Below are positions 16,522 through 20,730 of a stretch of DNA of 20,730 bases, in pieces (the stretch's first letter is position 1; each line of letters starts with the position of its first letter). Both the position numbers and the translations under genes were made by a program. The stretch covers positions 1 through 20,730 of the forward strand of contig DBLZ01000046.1 of assembly GCA_002297545.1 (NCBI GenBank). Reading direction: 5' to 3'. Origin of the DNA: Prevotellaceae bacterium UBA711. Lineage in GTDB: Bacteria; Bacteroidota; Bacteroidia; Bacteroidales; Bacteroidaceae. A model generated the notes under the pieces. That model did not search any database, was not told the origin of the DNA, and saw nothing but the letters and a program-made list of their open reading frames with translations.

Positions 16522-17199
16522 TTAGTATCTACGTAGTACAATTTGGAATGCCTCTGCATAGTTACATCCCCATTGGCTGCCGCGTATGGCTGCCAATCCT
16601 GTGATGTACTCTATGCTTCGTGGATGAGGATAGGGCCTCATGACGCCCCTGTACATAGAAAGAGCCTTGCATTTTGCCTGAACACCATCTTGCCCTACTT
16701 CTACATAGCAATTCGGACGAAAAAGGTTCATCGCGTCATTGATGGCCCACTCTGAGCATGAAGGTACTTCCATGTACCAGAACTCCTTGACTGGTTTGAC
16801 GCTTGGCTGACGTTGGAACAGACGAATGGCCTCCTGGCACGCCATGGATGTCTGCAAATGGTCGTTATTCGTGTCTGCCGGGTGATGTGTTATGATAATG
16901 TCAGGTTCGCTTTCTCTGATGGCGCTCTCAATGAACTGTACCAACTTGAGATGAGGTACGGTGTTCATTTCTATGTTGGGAAAGGTTCCTTCGTATAGCT
17001 TGTTTACGCCAAGAAATTGGTTCGAAGCATTAATGTCATCCTCCAGCTCATGATCCTCCGGGAGAAATGCACGTGCTTTTGCCTCGATACACATGATGCA
17101 CACATCTACAGTGTCGCCGTTATGTGACCACTTCCACATGGAAGCTCCGGCTCCGAGGGTCTCGTCATCGGGATGTGCTACAACCAGTAAGTATTTCAT
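16522..17199 (-). CDS. PIG-L family deacetylase
   Basis: A 225-residue zinc-dependent N-deacetylase of the LmbE/PIG-L family. The metal and catalytic motif AHPDDE is at residues 8-13, and the second histidine set, HHPADTNNDH, at about 105-114. Family members remove acetyl groups from N-acetylglucosamine-type sugars on lipids or small glycosides. Its place 19 bases after the initiating sugar transferase suggests that it deacetylates an amino sugar in the same surface glycan. The start (MKYLLVVAHPDDE) is fixed by the motif; the longer frame overlaps the transferase gene and is not used. Confidence 0.9.
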   Translation of the reverse strand: MKYLLVVAHPDDETLGAGASMWKWSHNGDTVDVCIMCIEAKARAFLPEDHELEDDINASNQFLGVNKLYEGTFPNIEMNTVPHLKLVQFIESAIRESEPDIIITHHPADTNNDHLQTSMACQEAIRLFQRQPSVKPVKEFWYMEVPSCSEWAINDAMNLFRPNCYVEVGQDGVQAKCKALSMYRGVMRPYPHPRSIEYITGLAAIRGSQWGCNYAEAFQIVLRRY

Positions 17200-17218
17200 T
17201 GTAAATCCGTGATTTTGG

Positions 17219-17872
17219 TTAAACTGTTTTTGATAGGGCGACCAACTTGTCATGCATCCATTGAGGATACTTGCCACAGGCAGTATATAGAATGGCCAGC
17301 ACTGTCCAGACGGTAAGCTGGATATCGCCAAGAAATGAAGCATGCTTGACGTAGTAGACATCCAGTTTCAACCGGATTGGCAGAACTTTTTCGTTATACT
17401 CGTCTTCGTCTGTAAATTGGTCGCCATAGATATAGTCCCACAGGCTGGACTGACTGGTCAGACCACATGGAACTGTAGCGGCAATGGCATTCTCACCTCC
17501 ACGGGTAATCTCCACCTGGTCAATTGCTGCCGGACGTGGGCCTACAATAGACATCGTCCCGTTCAGAATGTTCAGGAGTTGGGGCAACTCGTCTATTTTC
17601 AGCCTCCTCATCCACTTGCCCCACCAGAAAATTCTGTCCTGGTCGGGCCGCAAACTGGCCTCGTTTGCTCCACGTGCCACACGCATAGAGCGGAATTTCC
17701 ACATACGGAATGGTTTGTTGTCCTGCCCCACACGATTTGCAAAGTAGAACAATGGTCCCCAGTCACTCAGTAGGGTAGCAACAATAGAAAATATCCAGAT
17801 CGGTGATGTACCAATCAGGCCAATCAAGGCGCATATAATGTCAAATAGACGTTTGAAGAATCGATAGGTCAT
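17219..17872 (-). CDS. Initiating sugar-phosphate transferase (PglC/WcaJ-type)
   Basis: A 217-residue monotopic phosphoglycosyl transferase that moves a sugar phosphate from a UDP-sugar to undecaprenyl phosphate, starting a glycan on the inner membrane. The N-terminal re-entrant hydrophobic helix contains Ser-Pro at 23-24, KPFRMWKFRSM follows, and the catalytic Asp-Glu pair is at 94-95 in KIDELPQLLN, then SIVGPRP. These positions match small PglC-like enzymes closely. The ATG at 17872 (MTYRFFKRLFDI) is preferred; the frame up to 17929 would overlap fic. The start lies 23 bases after the fic stop. The sugar is probably a 2-acetamido-dideoxyhexose in view of the neighbouring epimerase. Confidence 0.92.
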   Translation of the reverse strand: MTYRFFKRLFDIICALIGLIGTSPIWIFSIVATLLSDWGPLFYFANRVGQDNKPFRMWKFRSMRVARGANEASLRPDQDRIFWWGKWMRRLKIDELPQLLNILNGTMSIVGPRPAAIDQVEITRGGENAIAATVPCGLTSQSSLWDYIYGDQFTDEDEYNEKVLPIRLKLDVYYVKHASFLGDIQLTVWTVLAILYTACGKYPQWMHDKLVALSKTV

Positions 17873-17895
17873 ATCTGATAAGGTGAAATGAGAAT

Positions 17896-18984
17896 TTAGC
17901 TGTTTAAATCGTTTGTTTTCACTTCCCAAAAACCATTCCTTTTGCCATTTTTGCGCTCGATGATGCCTTTTTCGGTCAGATTTACGGTAATGGTCTTTAC
18001 AGTTCGGTCAGATTTGCCTATATGCACGGCAATTTCTTTTTGCGTGGCTTTAGGTTGTTCTCGCAAGAAGTTAAGCACAGCCATTTCTTCCAAAGTGCAA
18101 TTCAAAGTGCAGATATTACACTTTGGGGTGATCCCATTTGAAGTGCTTGCACTTTGAATATCTTGCGTAGGAAATTCTTGCACAAGCATTGTTCGGTTCT
18201 TTAACTCGTTATGCTCATGTAGAATCAAGTTCCGGAAGAATGCTTCAATATATTCTGTAGTAGCGTAAATGCCTTTACCCCAATTATTGTAATTAGCACG
18301 AACCAAGGCATTTCGGAAATACCATGAATGATTGGCAAAGGCATCGTTGCTGATGTCGAAACCGAAAGTACGCAGGTATTTGATGGTAAATACAGCCGTT
18401 GTGCGAGTATTACCCTCACCGAAAGCGTGAATTTGCCATATTCCGGAAACAAACTTGGCGATGTGTGTGATAGCATTGTTGATGTTTAAATCCTTATAGG
18501 TGAAATTCTTTTCCTGACCGAAGTCATAGTCAAGAGTTTCACGTATGCTATCGGCACTGGCATAAAGCACGGTTTCACCTTTCAACACCCATTCCTTTTT
18601 GGTGATATTGTAATCTCTGATTTTCCCTGCAAATTTATAGATGCCTTGAAAAAGGCGACGATGAATGGTGATATACTCAATAGGCGAGAAAGTGAAGGTT
18701 TTTTCCGATAAAATTTCGGCTATGCGTGCCGAAACCTTATCCGCTTCTTCCGTTCTGTCTTCTATGTCAGCTCTGACGGTCTTAGACTGATAATAGCTAT
18801 CAATCAGTTGTTGGGCTTCTTCGATAGTTATATCGCCTTCGATGTGTTGGCGAGCTGTTTGTATCAGATATTCAGACGGCTTCAAATCATCCACCGCCTG
18901 CAAGCCAATAGCGGTCTGCCAAGCATAACCTTTCTCTCTTTTCTGAGGTTCGCCTTGTCTTATATATTCTTCAAAATCATTCAT
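17896..18984 (-). CDS. Fic family protein with C-terminal winged helix
   Basis: A 362-residue protein. The Fic core carries FKFAG-like YKFAGKIRDYNI and the active-site loop HAFGEGNTRTTA. This keeps the catalytic His and the Phe, Glu, Gly and Asn, but has Thr for the second Gly of HxFxEGNGRxxR and lacks the last Arg; I recall the GNTRT variant as common in this Bacteroidetes subgroup. Fic enzymes usually transfer AMP to proteins. No exact [ST]xxxE[GN] inhibitory motif is visible. The last ~75 residues form a winged helix (ATQKEIAVHIGKSDRTVKTI), so DNA binding or autoregulation is likely. A linker has three cysteines (CNICTLNC). Its ATG overlaps the stop of the hsdS remnant, a setting known from type I RM loci. 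Confidence 0.85.
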   Translation of the reverse strand: MNDFEEYIRQGEPQKREKGYAWQTAIGLQAVDDLKPSEYLIQTARQHIEGDITIEEAQQLIDSYYQSKTVRADIEDRTEEADKVSARIAEILSEKTFTFSPIEYITIHRRLFQGIYKFAGKIRDYNITKKEWVLKGETVLYASADSIRETLDYDFGQEKNFTYKDLNINNAITHIAKFVSGIWQIHAFGEGNTRTTAVFTIKYLRTFGFDISNDAFANHSWYFRNALVRANYNNWGKGIYATTEYIEAFFRNLILHEHNELKNRTMLVQEFPTQDIQSASTSNGITPKCNICTLNCTLEEMAVLNFLREQPKATQKEIAVHIGKSDRTVKTITVNLTEKGIIERKNGKRNGFWEVKTNDLNS

Positions 18985-19100
18985 CGTCTAATGTTTAGCT
19001 GTTTTAATGCATCAACTTTAATCTCTCCAGACATCAGCTTCGGGAGAAGTGTGTCTCTTAAATCGGAAAGACACTGATTCTCTTGTTGTATTTCATTCAT
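18981..19100 (-). pseudogene. Type I restriction specificity subunit (HsdS), 3' remnant
   Basis: Translates as 39 residues, MNEIQQENQCLSDLRDTLLP then KLMSGEIKVDALKQL. The ENxxLxxLRDxLLPKLMSGEI block is the end of the C-terminal coiled coil of HsdS proteins. The match continues upstream of the ATG in the same frame (LFKAWFVDNSVYLQ) until a TAA near 19142, so the ATG at 19100 is probably internal to the old gene and this is a tail left by deletion. It is too short to recognise DNA. It could still be translated, because its TGA overlaps the fic ATG as ATGA. Confidence 0.75.
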
Positions 19101-19167
19101 CTGCAAATACACAGAATTATCAACAAACCAAGCCTTGAACAACGCTTATTATCAATTCATGCTTTAT

Positions 19168-19190
19168 CCCAAATGTACGACCGATTTGGG
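19168..19190 (-). promoter_or_regulatory. Possible promoter/operator of the hsdS-tail and fic genes
   Basis: A minus-strand TACATTTG (19170-19177) fits the -7 consensus, and CCCAAAT (19168-19174) and ATTTGGG (19184-19190) form an inverted repeat over it. A protein bound there, perhaps the winged helix of Fic, could block transcription. No -33 TTTG is evident. Confidence 0.35.
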
Positions 19191-19263
19191 TTTATGCATA
19201 CGGGTTAGAGTATGAATGATTAAGCATGAGAAGTGTGAGAAGTTAATGGTAAGTACTATGACA

Positions 19264-20139
19264 TCATTTCATCGTCTTCCTGATTTCCAATCCCTTTAGC
19301 GATTCTTCAAATGAAATCACTTGGTAGTCGAACGGATATTGGCTCATTTCCTGAACATAATAGGAGTCTGCAAACATTTTGGGTATGGCAGGCAGGAATT
19401 TTGCTCCAAACCATACAAAAGGATTCAGCAGACGTGTAATCCATACCCTGTGACCATGTTGTAGTGCAAACTGCCGGACAATCTCCACAGTGTCTGCATA
19501 TTCCTTGTTTTGGGGGTAGAAAGTACCGGCCATGCCACGAAGAATAATCTGCTTTACAAATTCCGCCAGATTGTCTACATGTAGCATGCTACGTTTATTG
19601 TGCCAGGCTGGGAATACAGGGGTCTTTGTGGCCAGCCATCCAAGGCGTGGCAGATTACCCTTGTTACCTTTCCCATAAATCATTGGCGGACGTATGACTG
19701 CTACCTTGAACGTATTGCATTCCAACTCGTGCAATCCATTTTCTGCCTGAAGTTTGGAATCTCCATAGAAATCGTTTGGGGCAGGCTGTGTCGTAGGCAG
19801 TGTTATGTTCCCCTTCATCGATTTTGATGCACGGTACACAATCCTGGAGCTCATATAGATGAACTGCCTCACCCCATGTTCTTTTGCCCATGTAGCAATC
19901 TCTATTGCCAGATCTCTGTTCACCTTATAATATAAGGGGGCCATCTCGGGCTTGGGGTCCACATGCGCTATGCCGGCCACATGGAAAACGACATCGTATT
20001 TTGTAAAATCAGCCTTTTTCCAAGCCCCATTCATCGTGTCCACCGTATCTACGGCAAACGCATCAGGGGTCTTCAACAGCCATTTCTCTACATTGGTGCC
20101 AACGAAACTGTTGGCACCGGTAATTAAAACCCGTTGCAT
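19264..20139 (-). CDS. NAD-dependent epimerase/dehydratase (nucleotide-sugar)
   Basis: A 291-residue extended SDR enzyme. The dinucleotide-binding motif is GANSFVG near the N-terminus, and the catalytic set is Ser97-Ser98 with Tyr125-x3-Lys129 (FYGDSK). RPPMIYGKGNKGN follows, as in GalE/WbpV-like enzymes that reduce or epimerise UDP-amino sugars ahead of a PglC/WbpL-type transferase. The ATG at 20139 (MQRVLITGAN) fits the fold best; 20163 is the alternative. It follows the GNAT gene on the same strand. The next gene of the same pathway, the sugar transferase, is about 1.4 kb further on, beyond the fic islet. Confidence 0.88.
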   Translation of the reverse strand: MQRVLITGANSFVGTNVEKWLLKTPDAFAVDTVDTMNGAWKKADFTKYDVVFHVAGIAHVDPKPEMAPLYYKVNRDLAIEIATWAKEHGVRQFIYMSSRIVYRASKSMKGNITLPTTQPAPNDFYGDSKLQAENGLHELECNTFKVAVIRPPMIYGKGNKGNLPRLGWLATKTPVFPAWHNKRSMLHVDNLAEFVKQIILRGMAGTFYPQNKEYADTVEIVRQFALQHGHRVWITRLLNPFVWFGAKFLPAIPKMFADSYYVQEMSQYPFDYQVISFEESLKGLEIRKTMK

Positions 20140-20208
20140 TGTATTTGTCATTGATGCCATCATTCAGTACTGTAAGCCATTGGGCATATCCGAAGACCCA
20201 CATTGACA

Positions 20209-20730
20209 CTATCTTGCATTTTTATCGAGTCGGAAAACGATGTAATTGCCATTCTTGTCGGGAACCAGTTTACGGAATCGACCAACTACAGACAACTTTC
20301 CAACCATCTTCATTCCGATACTTTTAGAAGTTTTTATGCTTGCAACATTGCTACAATGAATCCAGTCATAGGCGTAAGCATATTTATAACTGCAAAACCG
20401 TAAGGTCATTCCCACCAACTGTTTTGCATATCCAAGTCCTCTATATTGGGGACAAATAAAATAAGGACCTAAAACAATGTCATCGTTCGTTGATTCTTTC
20501 AGCCTTCTACCTCCAGGTGTAACTACACAATATCCCAATACATTATCGTTTTTTACAAGGTAATACACTCTATACCCACCATGAAATAATTCATACAAGA
20601 ATCTTAACCGTCTTATAAAACGTAGCTTTTCAAGAGGGAAAAGGAGTGGTTTGGCAAACGAAGGCCGGTATTCGTAAAGCAGGTAATCTTGCTGTTTACC
20701 AATGAGATATGCCCCCCCCCCCCCCCCCCC
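20209..20730 (-). CDS. GNAT-type acetyltransferase, 5' end missing
   Basis: The frame is open from the stop at 20209 to the end of the window and reads through the G run (minus strand) as glycines, so the true start lies outside or is lost in the homopolymer. The GNAT acetyl-CoA loop is ICPQYRGLGYAKQLVG; NVLGYCVVTPGGR and the late NVASIKTSKSIGMKMVG (where GNAT proteins have N-x-x-S-x-x-x-x-x-x-x-G-F) support the fold. Upstream of it are the basic residues EKLRFIRRLRFLYEL. With the epimerase and transferase downstream it could acylate an amino sugar, but other substrates are possible. A TTG at 20598 is not a convincing start because the homology-like frame continues upstream of it. Confidence 0.7.
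   Translation of the reverse strand, partial: GGGGGGAYLIGKQQDYLLYEYRPSFAKPLLFPLEKLRFIRRLRFLYELFHGGYRVYYLVKNDNVLGYCVVTPGGRRLKESTNDDIVLGPYFICPQYRGLGYAKQLVGMTLRFCSYKYAYAYDWIHCSNVASIKTSKSIGMKMVGKLSVVGRFRKLVPDKNGNYIVFRLDKNAR
20712..20730. repeat. Run of 19 C at the window end
   Basis: An uninterrupted C run (G on the minus strand) lies at the 5' side of the GNAT frame and ends the sequence. It is either a real homopolymer, on which assembly stopped, or an artefact such as two-colour poly-G reads. Confidence 0.9.

Overview
The window reads as a chromosomal contig from a member of the Bacteroidales, probably close to Prevotella. Three things point there. Many genes are preceded by the Bacteroidetes -7 promoter element TAnnTTTG rather than a sigma70 -10 box. 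Gene families such as the DUF5715-like lipoprotein are typical of that group. Shine-Dalgarno sites are mostly absent. Housekeeping genes are moderately GC-rich; the stretches around 7.5-9.4 kb and 17.9-19.3 kb look more AT-rich (judged by eye, not computed).

Region 1 (1-7464) is mostly core metabolism. aroE (cut by the window start) and a DUF5715-like lipoprotein gene run leftward. Divergent from them is phoH-purC-menG, tightly packed with an ATGA overlap. A 5'-truncated YhcG-type PD-(D/E)XK nuclease gene follows. Next come pyrK-pyrD, the two-subunit NAD-dependent dihydroorotate dehydrogenase, and a urea transporter gene with no urease gene in view.

Region 2 (7465-9385) is an accessory islet. 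A 570-base non-coding stretch holds a perfect 20-bp palindrome and four degenerate 23-base tandem units. It is followed by a promoter, a small putative antitoxin gene overlapping a zeta-toxin-like kinase gene, and the wreck of a type III restriction endonuclease gene that has lost most of its middle in two deletions.

Region 3 (9496-15395) holds, on the minus strand, a BASS-family transporter and a GT2 glycosyltransferase, then the translation cluster thrS, infC, rpmI and rplT. infC-rpmI-rplT has its own promoter, whose -7 box uses the thrS stop codon. Divergent from thrS is a small cysteine-rich protein that looks like a shrunken flavodoxin/FMN-reductase fold.

Region 4 (15500-20730) has a secreted PAP2 phosphatase, tRNA-Ser(UGA) with a clear promoter and terminator, and a minus-strand surface-glycan cluster: GNAT acetyltransferase, NAD-dependent epimerase, initiating sugar-phosphate transferase and PIG-L deacetylase. 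A restriction-modification relic (the 3' end of hsdS, translationally coupled to a fic gene) lies between the epimerase and the transferase. The window ends in a run of 19 C, where the contig breaks.

The main theme outside housekeeping is wreckage of defence genes: the yhcG fragment, the type III res remnant and the hsdS tail, with apparently intact toxin-like partners (zeta kinase, Fic) still attached. I found no complete novel multi-gene system. The best candidates for new biology are the 23-base repeat/palindrome region, the antitoxin-zeta pair and the hsdS-tail/fic coupling.
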